A DNA stretch of 64,000 bases, taken from positions 153,487-217,486 of the forward strand of contig NZ_JOGX01000005.1 in assembly GCF_000719555.1 (NCBI RefSeq), written 5' to 3'. Of this stretch, positions 8,869 to 17,575 are shown one piece after another. Made by a program: the position numbers and the translations under genes. The notes below the pieces were generated by a model that did no database searches, was not told the DNA's origin, and was given only the letters and a program-made list of their open reading frames with translations. Position 1 is the stretch's first letter, and each line of letters opens with the position of its first letter. This DNA is from Streptomyces sp. NRRL F-5727 (GTDB lineage: Bacteria > Actinomycetota > Actinomycetes > Streptomycetales > Streptomycetaceae).

Positions 8869-10521
8869 CTATCCGCTCACGGCGTCCTTGCCGGAGTCGA
8901 CGCGAGCGGCGGGGGCGTTACGGGCGGAAGCGGGTCCCGACGCCGTGTGCCGGGGGTGTGTGGTCCGCTCCCGGGGACGCGCGCTGCCGAGCCATCCGAG
9001 GAGGAAGGCCGCCGGTACGGAGATCAGGCCGGGGGTGTGGAGCGGGAACAGGTTGAAGTCCTGCTCCGGCAGCAGCGCGTATCTCGTCCCGGACACAGCG
9101 GGGGAGGCGAGGGTCAGAAGGGTGCACAGGGACAGCCCTCCGTAGACGAGCCACAGCAGCCCGTGGCGGTTGAAGCCGGTCCAGAGGAAGGAATAGACGA
9201 CCGCGGGGAACACGCACGTGGCCGCGAGGCTCAGCGAGAACGCGAGGAGGAACTCGACGGGGTAGCGGTGTACGGCGGTGGTGAGGAGAAGACTCACGAC
9301 GCAGAGCACGACGACGGAGAGCCGCAGGACCGCCGGCTCTCCGATCCCGATCCGGGCACTGCCCTTCCGCCCGAGCAGGTCGCGGGTCACGGAGACGGCG
9401 GCGGCGAAGGTCACGCTCGCCACGGCCGTGAGCACGGCGAGGAAGGCGACACAGGCCACGAGGGTGATGAGCACGACCCGGCCGGTGGAGTGGTGGGGAA
9501 GCACCTCCGACGCCAGGAGGATCGGGGCTCCCTGCCCCCGCACGTCGACCGCTCCGATCCGTCCGCTGCCCACCACCGCGGCCGCGGCGAAGCCGGTCGT
9601 GATCAGCAGCAGGTAGAAGAGGCCGGTCAGCCCGACGGCGACGCTCAGTGAGCGCCGGGCGGAGGGCACGTCCCGGCTGGCGCTGACGCGCAGGAGCAGG
9701 TGGGGCATCATCGCGGTTCCGAGGATGACGACGATGTGGTCACTGAGCGTGCCGAGCGGTCCGCCCCCGGCGGAGTGCTCCCACAGCCCGGGGCTGAGGT
9801 ATCCGCCCGGTGACACGCTCTGGTCCATGGCGGCCGACAGCAGGGATCCGGGACTCCAGTCGAAGAAGCGGAGCGCCAGCAGGGTCACCGCGGCGAGCGT
9901 CACCAGGGCCACGGGCACTTTGGCGACCTGCACGAAACTGGTGCCGCGCAGATCGGCCACTCCTGCGAAGCACGTGACCAGGAATCCCATCAGCACCGTG
10001 CACACCACCTGGGCCGGCTCGCTCGGCATGCCGATCAGAAGGGCGGTGGTGATGCCGCCGGCCCGCAGTTGCACCATGAGCAGGGGCACGGCGATGCACA
10101 GGGTCACCACGGCGCCGGCGATCCGTACGCCCGGCCCCTCGGCGCGCAGGGAGAACAGCTCGCCCAGGGTGTAGCGGCGGGTCGCGCGAATCCTGGAGGC
10201 GAGGAGCAGGAAGACGCCGAGTGCGAGGGCGCTGTCGACGGCGGTCGAGACTCCGTCGTAGCCGAAGAGGGCGATGGCTCCCGGCAGCGAGACCAGGATG
10301 ATGACCGTGATCTGTTCTCCCGCCATCGCGACGCCGTTGAAGACGGGCGGAAGGGACCGGCCGGCGACGTAGAGGCGTTCCGGGTCGTCGTCCTGCGTGG
10401 CGAGCGTGAAGACCCACAGCAGGCAGAGGCCGACGAAGACGAGGAAGGCGCTGATGACCGCGCCCCGCGCGGCGGTGCCGATGAGATCGGGCGAGCCGAC
10501 GCTCAGGAGGTGCGTCGTCAC
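8869..10521 (-). CDS. Sodium:solute symporter (SSS family, ActP/MctC-like)
   Basis: This 550-residue polytopic membrane protein has about 13 hydrophobic segments. The early YVAGRSLPPVFNGVAMAGEQIT motif is typical of SSS-family monocarboxylate permeases such as ActP and MctC. It is expected to import a small organic anion with Na+ or H+. GTG 10521 is chosen because it overlaps the TGA of the DUF485 gene, giving translational coupling, and homology starts there. The pair DUF485 then SSS is the yjcH-actP arrangement. The C-terminal 40 residues are hydrophilic. Its place beside acyl-CoA enzymes suggests uptake of a carboxylate substrate or intermediate. Confidence 0.9.
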   Translation of the reverse strand: MTTHLLSVGSPDLIGTAARGAVISAFLVFVGLCLLWVFTLATQDDDPERLYVAGRSLPPVFNGVAMAGEQITVIILVSLPGAIALFGYDGVSTAVDSALALGVFLLLASRIRATRRYTLGELFSLRAEGPGVRIAGAVVTLCIAVPLLMVQLRAGGITTALLIGMPSEPAQVVCTVLMGFLVTCFAGVADLRGTSFVQVAKVPVALVTLAAVTLLALRFFDWSPGSLLSAAMDQSVSPGGYLSPGLWEHSAGGGPLGTLSDHIVVILGTAMMPHLLLRVSASRDVPSARRSLSVAVGLTGLFYLLLITTGFAAAAVVGSGRIGAVDVRGQGAPILLASEVLPHHSTGRVVLITLVACVAFLAVLTAVASVTFAAAVSVTRDLLGRKGSARIGIGEPAVLRLSVVVLCVVSLLLTTAVHRYPVEFLLAFSLSLAATCVFPAVVYSFLWTGFNRHGLLWLVYGGLSLCTLLTLASPAVSGTRYALLPEQDFNLFPLHTPGLISVPAAFLLGWLGSARPRERTTHPRHTASGPASARNAPAARVDSGKDAVSG

Positions 10522-10793
10522 CACGCGCCCCCGGCCGAACGGGAGTCGGCCGTCGTCGCCGAGGCCGGTTCGAAGGAGGACGCGGCCCGGTTCTCGTACC
10601 ACCAGGTCCCGCCGACGAGGACGACCAGCTGGGTGAATGCCCACGTGATGGCGAGGGTGAGGCGGCCGTACACGGAGATCTCCCCGAGGGACGTGGAGCA
10701 GGAGAGCACGACACCGACGGCCAGCGGCAGCGCGTTGACGGTGACCAGCACCCGGGTGTCACGAGGGGAATGCTGGGAGGAATCGGAGGGCAC
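10518..10793 (-). CDS. DUF485 family small membrane protein
   Basis: This 91-residue protein has two transmembrane helices (LVTVNALPLAVGVVL and LTLAITWAFTQLVVLVG) and a short polar tail, as in the DUF485 partner of ActP-type symporters. GTG 10793 has AGAGG four bases upstream, and the stop overlaps the symporter's GTG (GTGA). It probably assists or stabilises the symporter. The sequence is not highly characteristic, so the call leans on its neighbour. Confidence 0.72.
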   Translation of the reverse strand: MPSDSSQHSPRDTRVLVTVNALPLAVGVVLSCSTSLGEISVYGRLTLAITWAFTQLVVLVGGTWWYENRAASSFEPASATTADSRSAGGAW

Positions 10794-11066
10794 GGGACCT
10801 CTCTCGGGAAGAACGAGGAAGACGGACTCGGCGCGAGGGGGCGCGGAACGGCCGCAGCCGTGGAGGACGGGTGAGGGAGCCGGGCAGCCGTGCTCCGTAC
10901 CGGTCGGAAGCCATGCCGGTGACCGCCGGGATACGACGGTGGCGCGGCGTCCGCGGAGGAGGGCGCACCAGTGCCACGGCGAACGACGGCCTCGACGTGA
11001 CGTCAGAGCGAGACGGCCCGGCCGCGGTGAGGCAGGTGAAGCGCCTCGCACCGCGGGCGTCGGGCG
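10794..11066. other. Intergenic gap of 273 bp
   Basis: This gap lies between the APH-like kinase stop and the DUF485 start. It presumably holds the promoter of the transporter pair. No clear -10/-35, palindrome or copy of the cluster's promoter cassette was seen. Confidence 0.4.
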
Positions 11067-12167
11067 TCAGCGGTGGCTGGTCGCGGTCAGGCCGGCGTGG
11101 TGCCCGGCCCGCTCCAGGAGCCGGGGGACTCCTGTTTCGAGCGACGGTCCGAAGACCGTGTCGTGAGGACGCTCGCCCCGCTGCCAGCGGGTGTGGATGG
11201 CCTCGCAGAAGATCGCCGCCTTCCAGAGGGCGAGGGCCTGGTACCAGGGGAGCGGGGTGAGATCGAGGTCGGTGCGGCGCCGGTAGCGGTCTGCCAGTTG
11301 GCGCTGGGTGAGGTAGCCGGGTGAACGGGTCACCTTGGTGAGTTCGAGCGGGGTGGCAGGGCTGCCGGCCTCGGACCAGGTGGCGGTGAGGTACCCCAGG
11401 TCCGCGAGCGGGTCGCCGAGCGTGGCCATCTCCCAGTCGAGGATCGCGAGGACCTCGGCCGGCGCCTGGGGCGCGAACATGAGGTTGCCCATGCGGTAGT
11501 CGCCGTGCACCACCGACGCCGACTGGCTCGTCGGCAGGTTCTGGGCGAGCCAGTCCGCGATGCGCTCCACCGCGGGCAGGCTGCGGGTGGTGTTGACCTC
11601 CCAGAGACCGCGGAACCGCTCGACCTGTCGACGCAGATACCCCTCGGGGCGGCCCAGGGAGGCGAGTTCCCCATCGGTGACATCGATGCCGTGCAGGGCG
11701 ACGAGGGTGTCGACGACCGCCTCGCTGGTCAGCCGGCGCTGTTCGGCGGGGGAGAGGTGGGGCGGGATCGTGTCGGTGACGATCGTGCCGTCGAGCCGGG
11801 ACATCAGGTAGAACGGCACGCCCAGGACGTCCTCGTCCTCGCAGACGGCGAGGATCTCCGGCACCGGCACCCCGTGCCCGTGGAGGATCTTCTGGATGCG
11901 CGCCTCGCGCACCATGTCGTGCGTCGACTTCGGCAGCGGCGGGCGCGGGCCGCGGCGCAGGACGACGGACTCGCCGCCGCGTTCGATCAGGTAGGTGACG
12001 TTGGAGTGGCCGTCGCCGATGCGCTGCCACGCGAGCGGTCCGCTGCCGATGCCGTGGGCGTCGAGGAAGCCGGTGACCGCGTCGAGGACGAGGAGGGGAG
12101 GGCTGTCGAGATGACGGGCCCGCTCGCGGCTCGCGACGACCTCCACGCCGTCGGGGACGGTGTGCAT
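11067..12167 (-). CDS. APH-like phosphotransferase associated with acyl-CoA dehydrogenase (ACAD10/11-type kinase)
   Basis: This 366-residue protein has the aminoglycoside-phosphotransferase/choline-kinase fold. It shows an ATP-binding N-lobe (GDGHSNVTYLI), Brenner's catalytic loop VVHGDYRMGNLMF and the metal-binding ILDWEMATLGDPLADLG. Members encoded beside acyl-CoA dehydrogenases are thought to phosphorylate hydroxy-acyl-CoA before dehydrogenation, as in animal ACAD10/11 fusions. Here the kinase start overlaps the dehydrogenase stop as TGATG, supporting a joint function. ATG 12167 is preferred; GTG 12170 is directly adjacent. The pairing suggests the pathway can degrade hydroxylated, especially 4-hydroxy, fatty acids. 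Confidence 0.87.
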   Translation of the reverse strand: MHTVPDGVEVVASRERARHLDSPPLLVLDAVTGFLDAHGIGSGPLAWQRIGDGHSNVTYLIERGGESVVLRRGPRPPLPKSTHDMVREARIQKILHGHGVPVPEILAVCEDEDVLGVPFYLMSRLDGTIVTDTIPPHLSPAEQRRLTSEAVVDTLVALHGIDVTDGELASLGRPEGYLRRQVERFRGLWEVNTTRSLPAVERIADWLAQNLPTSQSASVVHGDYRMGNLMFAPQAPAEVLAILDWEMATLGDPLADLGYLTATWSEAGSPATPLELTKVTRSPGYLTQRQLADRYRRRTDLDLTPLPWYQALALWKAAIFCEAIHTRWQRGERPHDTVFGPSLETGVPRLLERAGHHAGLTATSHR

Positions 12168-13405
12168 CACGCGCCCCCGTCCCGGCCGACGACGGCGTCG
12201 CCCAGGTATCGCTCACCGGCCTGGACGGCGGTCCGCCGGCCGGCCGAGGCACGGCGTGCGATGGCCCACCGGTGGGTCTCGTTCGAGCCGTCGTAGATGC
12301 GGAACGGACGGACCTCGTTCAGATACTGGGCCAGCGGCAGTCCGTCGGAGACGCCGTCGCCGCCGCAGATCTGGACGGCACGGTCGATCACCCGGTGGAT
12401 CGCCTCCGAGCAGTGGACCTTCGCGACCGAGGACATCGCCGAGCCCGCCTTCGGATCGCTGTGCAGCAGCGCCGCGGTCTTGGTGATGATCGCGTCGGAG
12501 GTCTCGATGTCGATGACGGACTCGGCGATCAGGTGCTGGGCCAGGCCGAGCGAGTCGATCGGACCGCCGAACAGCTCCCTCTTCGCGGCCCGGTCGAGGG
12601 CGATGTCGTGCGCCCGGCGTGCCAGTCCCAGCCAGCGCATGCAGTGCGTGAGCCGCGCGGGGCCGAGCCGTACCTGCGCGTAGCGGAAGCCGAGCCCGAC
12701 CTCGCCGAGGACCGCGTCGTCGGGGACGAAGCAGTTCTCCAGGTACAGGTGCGGGTGGCCGCCGTCGATCGCGCGGTCGACGGTGTGGATCGGCTCGCCG
12801 ACCCGGATGCCGGGGTCGGTCAGGTCGACGAGGAACATGGTGGCCCCCTCGGGGAAGCCGTCGCCGGCCGGGGTGCGCGCCATGACGATGCAGAACGCGG
12901 CACCCACGGCACCGCTGGTGAACCGCTTGTGGCCGTCGATGATCCAGCCGCCGTCGGTGCGTACGGCGGTGGTCCGCAGCGCCGCCGGGTCGGACCCGGC
13001 TCCGGGGTGGGGCTCGGTCATGCCGAAGCACGAGCGGACGTCGCCGGCCGCCAGAGGCGCGAGGTAGCGCTTCTTCTGCTCCTCGGTGGCGATGAGGTTC
13101 AGCATGTGCATGTTGCCCTCGTCGGGGGCCATGCAGTTGAGCACGCTGGGACCGATCGGCGAGTACCCGGCCTCCTGCAGGACCGGCGACCAGTGTTCGA
13201 TGGGCAGGCCCTGCCCGCCGTACTCCTTCGGTACGAGCGGCGCGAAGACGCCGGCCTCCTTCGCCGCGGTCTGCAGCCGGTCGCGGGTGGCCCGGTCGAG
13301 ACGTCCGCCCGGTACGGGCTCCGCGTCGACGACGACCTCACGGATGAACCGGCGGGTGCGCTCGCGCAGCTCCGCGAACTCCGGCGGAAGGTCAGGGGTG
13401 GTCAT
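12167..13405 (-). CDS. Acyl-CoA dehydrogenase (FadE10/11, ACAD10/11-like)
   Basis: This 412-residue flavoenzyme has the three-domain ACAD fold. FAD/substrate-binding signatures CFGMTEPHPGAGSDPAA and VDGHKRFTSGAVGAAF are followed by the C-terminal YDGSNETHRWAIARR, where the Glu occupies the usual C-terminal catalytic position. It oxidises acyl-CoA to enoyl-CoA. AAAGGA lies 5 bases before ATG 13405. It is translationally coupled to the downstream kinase and follows the SDR gene by 29 bases. The partner kinase suggests hydroxy-acyl-CoA substrates. Confidence 0.9.
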   Translation of the reverse strand: MTTPDLPPEFAELRERTRRFIREVVVDAEPVPGGRLDRATRDRLQTAAKEAGVFAPLVPKEYGGQGLPIEHWSPVLQEAGYSPIGPSVLNCMAPDEGNMHMLNLIATEEQKKRYLAPLAAGDVRSCFGMTEPHPGAGSDPAALRTTAVRTDGGWIIDGHKRFTSGAVGAAFCIVMARTPAGDGFPEGATMFLVDLTDPGIRVGEPIHTVDRAIDGGHPHLYLENCFVPDDAVLGEVGLGFRYAQVRLGPARLTHCMRWLGLARRAHDIALDRAAKRELFGGPIDSLGLAQHLIAESVIDIETSDAIITKTAALLHSDPKAGSAMSSVAKVHCSEAIHRVIDRAVQICGGDGVSDGLPLAQYLNEVRPFRIYDGSNETHRWAIARRASAGRRTAVQAGERYLGDAVVGRDGGA

Positions 13406-13434
13406 GGCAGTCCTTTGTGGGAGGGTCGAGGTCG

Positions 13435-14202
13435 TTACGCGGTGCCGCCGGCGACCGTGAGGCCGCCGTCGACGGTGAGGACGTGGCCGGTGACCCAGGA
13501 GGCGTCCTCCGAGGCCAGGTACGCCACGGCGGAGGCGATGTCGGAGGGCACGCCCAGGCGCCGCAGGGGGTAGTCGGCGGCCACCTCGGCTTCCCTGCCC
13601 TCGTACAGGGCTTCGGCGAACCGCGTCTTGACGACGGCGGGGGCCACGGCGTTGACGCGGACCTCCGGGCCGAGCTCGACGGCCAGGGTCCTGGTCAGGT
13701 GGGAGACGGCGGCCTTGCTGACTCCGTAGAGGCCGATGCCGGGTGACGGGGTGTCGCCGGTGACGGAGGAGAGGTTCACGACGGTGCCGCCGCGCTCGGT
13801 GAAACCGAGCTTCGGATGGGCCACGGCGTCCTGCACCCAGGCGAGGGGGGCCAGGACGTTGACCTCCAGCACCTTGCGGGCGACGTCGAGGTCCAGGCCG
13901 ACGACGGGGCCGTAGGCCGGGTTGATGCCCGCGTTGTTCACGAGGACGTCGAGCCCGCCGAACTCGCGCGCGACGGTGTCGAAGACCTCGCGGCGGTGCT
14001 CGGGATCGTCCGCCCTGCCGGCGACGGTGACGACACTGCCCGGGGGAAGGGTGGCGGCGGCCTCTTCGAGGGGGCCGGCCTTGCGCGCGGTCAGGCACAC
14101 GCGCGCTCCTTCGGCGACGAGGCGTTCGGCGACGGCGAGGCCGATGCCCCGGCTCGCTCCGGTGATGACGGCGGTGCGTCCGGAGAAACGATTCTGACTC
14201 AT
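13435..14202 (-). CDS. Short-chain dehydrogenase/reductase
   Basis: This 255-residue classical SDR has the NAD(P) loop TGASRGIG at about residues 15-22, the NNAGIN motif, the catalytic Ser in NLSSVTG and the YxxxK pair in YGVSKAAVSHL. It should interconvert a hydroxy and a keto group, for example a 3-hydroxyacyl intermediate. It starts 3 bases after the stop of the preceding acyl-CoA synthetase, and GAAGGACT provides the ribosome site. It ends VDGGLTVAGGTA, as in FabG-like enzymes. Confidence 0.9.
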   Translation of the reverse strand: MSQNRFSGRTAVITGASRGIGLAVAERLVAEGARVCLTARKAGPLEEAAATLPPGSVVTVAGRADDPEHRREVFDTVAREFGGLDVLVNNAGINPAYGPVVGLDLDVARKVLEVNVLAPLAWVQDAVAHPKLGFTERGGTVVNLSSVTGDTPSPGIGLYGVSKAAVSHLTRTLAVELGPEVRVNAVAPAVVKTRFAEALYEGREAEVAADYPLRRLGVPSDIASAVAYLASEDASWVTGHVLTVDGGLTVAGGTA

Positions 14203-14205
14203 GGA

Positions 14206-15876
14206 TCAGTCCTTCGAAGGGGATACCGCTCCGGCGTCGCGGAGCTCGGCGCGGCGGATCTTGCCGCTCTGCGTCTTGGGCAGGTCGGAGAGGAAACGGA
14301 TCGCCCGCGGGCACTTGTAGGCCGCCAGCCGCTCACGCGTGAACGCGATCAGCTCGTCCGCCGTGGCGTTCAGACCCGCCTTGAGCGAGACGTAGGCGAC
14401 GACGGTCTCGCCGCGGTAGGCGTCCGGCTGCCCGACGACCGCGGCCTCCAGGACCGACGGATGCTCGTACAGGGCGTCCTCGACCTCGCGCGGCCAGACC
14501 TTGTACCCGGACACGTTGATCTGGTCCTTGAGCCGGTCCACCAGGTAGACCCAGCCCTGCTCGTCGATGACGGCGACGTCGCCGGTACGCAGCCGGCCCT
14601 GCGGCATCGTCCGGCGGGTGGCCTCGGGCTTGTCCCAGTACCCGGGCACCACCTGCGGTCCGCTCAGCTCCAGCTCACCCTGCTGACCGGGGGGCACCGG
14701 ATCGCCGTGCAGGTCGACGACGCGGGCGGTGAGACGCGGCAGCGGCTTGCCGATCGACAGGGTCCCGCTCGGCAGATGCACCGGTGCCCGCTCACCCGGC
14801 GGCACGGCGATGACGGCGGACGTCGTCTCGGTCATCCCGTAGCCGTTGTGGAGGTAGACGCCGAACCGCTCCCGGAACCGCTCGACGGTCGCCGGCGGGA
14901 TCGGCGCGCCCCCGGAGTACAGGGCCTTCACCGACGCGAAGTGCTCCGGCCCGGCCTGCGGCAGCTGGAAGATCGCGTTGTACGCGGTGATGGAGCCGAT
15001 CGTGTAGGTCACCCCGTACTCGGCGAAGGCCTCCAGGGCGACCTCGGGGTGGAACCGGCCCGCCAGGACGAGCGTGGTGTCGGTGAGCAGGGAGATCGTC
15101 GCGTTGACCACCGCCCCGGTGATGTGGAACAGCGGGGCCATGGCGAAGACGACGTCCCCGTCGCCCACGCCCATCCACGACGCGCAGGTCGTCACCACGC
15201 TCAGGACGTTGCCGTGGGTGTTCATGGCGCCCTTCGGCGGCCCCGTCGTTCCTGACGTGTAGGTCAGGAACGCGACATCGTCACGCGTCAGTTCCACGGG
15301 CGAGGGGCCGCGGCCCTCGAACTCGCGGATCAGGGCCCCCAGATCGCCGTCCGGCGCGGGTGCCAGGCGTTCCGTCGTCGCGAAGACCCGCGGATCGTTC
15401 CGCGACTGGTAGTCCAGGGCCGACGTGCTGATCAGCCACCGCACCGAGCTCCCCGCGAGCGTGCCGAGCGTCTCGTGGACGTCCTCGTCCGCGCAGACGA
15501 CGCCGACCGCCCCGGAGTCCTCGATGATCCGGCGGAGTTCCCGGCCCCGGTACATCGGGTTGAGTCCCAGCGCCGTGGCCCCCAGCTTCCACAGCGCCAG
15601 CAGCACCAGCGCGTACTGCGGAACGTTCTGCAGGTACACCCCGACGCGGTCGCCCCGGCCGGTCCCGCGGGCCTCGAACGCGGCGGCCAGGGCGTCCGAC
15701 GCCGCGTCCACCTCCCGGGCCGACAGGGCACCGTCGAAGAAGCGGAGCGCGGTGCCCTCCGGGTTCCTCGCCACACGTGCCTTCCAGGCGGCCACGAGCG
15801 AGCCGGGTGCCGTGTCCGGCCCCGTACCGGCCCCGCCGGGGAACGCGTCCCACCGGCGGCCCTCATCCACTGTCAT
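14206..15876 (-). CDS. AMP-binding acyl-CoA synthetase (first of two)
   Basis: This 556-residue ANL-superfamily adenylating enzyme has the P-loop-like motif YTSGTTGPPKGAM, then YGMTETTSAV (A5), a hinge region LRTGDVAVID and the C-terminal catalytic Lys in PKTQSGKIRRAEL. It forms acyl-AMP and then acyl-CoA from a carboxylic acid, ATP and CoA. It sits 42 bases downstream of a second synthetase and 3 bases before the SDR. Having two synthetases suggests either two different acids in the route, such as the two products of ester cleavage, or broad chain-length range. Confidence 0.9.
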   Translation of the reverse strand: MTVDEGRRWDAFPGGAGTGPDTAPGSLVAAWKARVARNPEGTALRFFDGALSAREVDAASDALAAAFEARGTGRGDRVGVYLQNVPQYALVLLALWKLGATALGLNPMYRGRELRRIIEDSGAVGVVCADEDVHETLGTLAGSSVRWLISTSALDYQSRNDPRVFATTERLAPAPDGDLGALIREFEGRGPSPVELTRDDVAFLTYTSGTTGPPKGAMNTHGNVLSVVTTCASWMGVGDGDVVFAMAPLFHITGAVVNATISLLTDTTLVLAGRFHPEVALEAFAEYGVTYTIGSITAYNAIFQLPQAGPEHFASVKALYSGGAPIPPATVERFRERFGVYLHNGYGMTETTSAVIAVPPGERAPVHLPSGTLSIGKPLPRLTARVVDLHGDPVPPGQQGELELSGPQVVPGYWDKPEATRRTMPQGRLRTGDVAVIDEQGWVYLVDRLKDQINVSGYKVWPREVEDALYEHPSVLEAAVVGQPDAYRGETVVAYVSLKAGLNATADELIAFTRERLAAYKCPRAIRFLSDLPKTQSGKIRRAELRDAGAVSPSKD

Positions 15877-15918
15877 CTGCCGTCCTTCCCACCCGTGTCC
15901 GTGCGCTCGGCGCGCCGG

Positions 15919-17475
15919 TCACGTGAGTTCGCGCTTGAGGATCTTTCCGGTGGACGTCATCGGCAGCGTCCGCACGACTTCGACGATGCGCGGGTACTTG
16001 TAGGCGGCCATCTGCTCCTTGCCCCAGGCGACCAGCTCGTCGGGGCGGGCCTCGGCGCCACGCTCGAGGATCACGAACGCCTTGATCTCCTCGCCGTGAC
16101 TGTCGTGCGGCACGCCGACGACCGCGGCCAGGCTGATCGCCGGGTGCGTCATCAGGACCTCCTCGATCTCGCGCGGGTACACGTTGAAGCCACCGCGGAT
16201 GATCAGGTCCTTCGCCCGGTCGACGATGTAGTAGAAGCCGTCCTTGTCCCTGCGGGCCAGGTCGCCGGTGCGGAACCAGCCGTCCCGGACGGCTTCGGCG
16301 GTGGCCTCGGGGCGGCCGTGGTAGCCCTTCATCACGTTGTGGCCCCTGACCGCGATCTCGCCGACGGCGCTGCCCGTGCCGTCGTCCTCGACCTCCGACC
16401 AGTCCGCGTCGACGAGCTTGACCTCGACGCCCCAGATCGGCACGCCGATCGACCCGGGGCGGGGCTCCCGCGCCGGATCGCTGAAGGTCACCACCGGCGA
16501 GGTCTCGGAGAGGCCGTAGCCCTCCAGGACCTGGACGCCCAGTCGCTCCCTGACCTGCTTGACGAGTTCCGCGGGGAGCGCGGCGCCGCCGGAGACGCCG
16601 ACGCGCAGGTTCCGCGCGATCCTCTCGACGTCGACGTCCTCGGTGAGCGTCTGCAACAGGCCCCACCACATGGTGGGGACACCCGCGAAGACGGTGATGT
16701 CCTCCCGCTGCATCAGGGACACCGCCTGCCGGGCGTCGAACCGCGGCAGCAGCACCAGCGTGCTCGCCGTGGAGAAGCCGGCGTTCAACTGCACGGTCGC
16801 GCCGAAGGAGTGGAACAGCGGCAGCACGACCAGATGGGTGTCCAGCGCCGGCCGGTTCTCCAACAGCTGGTTGACCGCCAGGGCGTTGAGCGTCAGGTTG
16901 GCGTGGCTGAGTTCGGCGCCCTTCGCCTGCCCCGTCGTACCGCTCGTGTAGAGCAGCACGGCCGGGTCGTCCCCCGACGTCCCGATGCTGTCGAACGTCG
17001 CCGCGGTGCCCCGCAGCGCGGCGCCCAGGGTCTCGACGCCCTCGATCCGGCTCTCCGCCGCGGGATCGGCGGTGATGAGGAAGAAGTGCTCGCAGGCCGG
17101 GGTCTCGCTGAACCCGGCGTGCCCCTCCGCCCCCATCGGCAGGCCCTCGCCGCCCTCGAAGCAGAAGTACGCCTTCGCCTCCGAGTCGGAGAGGTGGTAG
17201 GCGACCTCCCGGCCCTTGAGCAGGACGTTGAGCGGGACGACGACGGCGCCGGCCTTGAGGATCCCGTAGTAGACGATCGGGAACCAGGGCACGTTCGGAC
17301 AACTGAGCGCGACCTTGTCGCCGGGCCATATGCCGCGGTCGACCAGGAGGTTGGCGACCTGGTTGGCGGCGGCGTCGATCTGGGCGTAGGTGAGACGCGT
17401 CGTGCCGAGGACGACGGCGTCCCGGTCCGGGTGCGTGCGGGCGGAGTCCTCGAGCAGGACCGAGAGGTTCAGCAT
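15919..17475 (-). CDS. AMP-binding acyl-CoA synthetase / long-chain fatty acid-CoA ligase (second)
   Basis: This 518-residue ANL enzyme contains LLYTSGTTGQAKGAEL, GYGLSETSPVV, WFRTGDLARRDKDGF and the terminal MTSTGKILKREL lysine motif, so all catalytic parts are present. It activates a carboxylate to its CoA thioester. ATG 17475 (MLNLSVLLEDSAR) is preferred to the upstream in-frame codon at 17526, since family members begin this way; GGA is 12 bases upstream, a weak ribosome site. A 100-base gap with a 10-bp hairpin precedes it. Confidence 0.9.
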   Translation of the reverse strand: MLNLSVLLEDSARTHPDRDAVVLGTTRLTYAQIDAAANQVANLLVDRGIWPGDKVALSCPNVPWFPIVYYGILKAGAVVVPLNVLLKGREVAYHLSDSEAKAYFCFEGGEGLPMGAEGHAGFSETPACEHFFLITADPAAESRIEGVETLGAALRGTAATFDSIGTSGDDPAVLLYTSGTTGQAKGAELSHANLTLNALAVNQLLENRPALDTHLVVLPLFHSFGATVQLNAGFSTASTLVLLPRFDARQAVSLMQREDITVFAGVPTMWWGLLQTLTEDVDVERIARNLRVGVSGGAALPAELVKQVRERLGVQVLEGYGLSETSPVVTFSDPAREPRPGSIGVPIWGVEVKLVDADWSEVEDDGTGSAVGEIAVRGHNVMKGYHGRPEATAEAVRDGWFRTGDLARRDKDGFYYIVDRAKDLIIRGGFNVYPREIEEVLMTHPAISLAAVVGVPHDSHGEEIKAFVILERGAEARPDELVAWGKEQMAAYKYPRIVEVVRTLPMTSTGKILKRELT

Positions 17476-17502
17476 GGTGCCATTTCCGAAAGGTGGACCG
17501 GG

Positions 17503-17535
17503 CCAGGCCGCGGAGGAACAGAACACGCGGCCTGG
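17503..17535 (-). terminator. Intra-operon hairpin (possible attenuator/terminator)
   Basis: CCAGGCCGCG pairs with CGCGGCCTGG across a 13-base loop, in the 100-base gap between the aminotransferase stop and the second acyl-CoA synthetase. It may partly end or stabilise the upstream transcript. Confidence 0.35.
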
Positions 17536-17575
17536 CTCGGGGCGGGTGGGGGTGACGCGTGGCTCGATGCGGGTG

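Noticed and set aside
5587..9651. Long rightward frame (about 1350 codons) over the PP2C and PhyH genes
   Set aside because: It runs antisense across two well-supported genes and their intergenic region with compositionally biased sequence and no motifs.
10794..11066. Fourth copy of the promoter cassette before the DUF485/symporter genes
   Set aside because: A loose similarity (GGTGC, CACCGTCGT) exists but the GTGCA palindrome and the 19-base box are absent.
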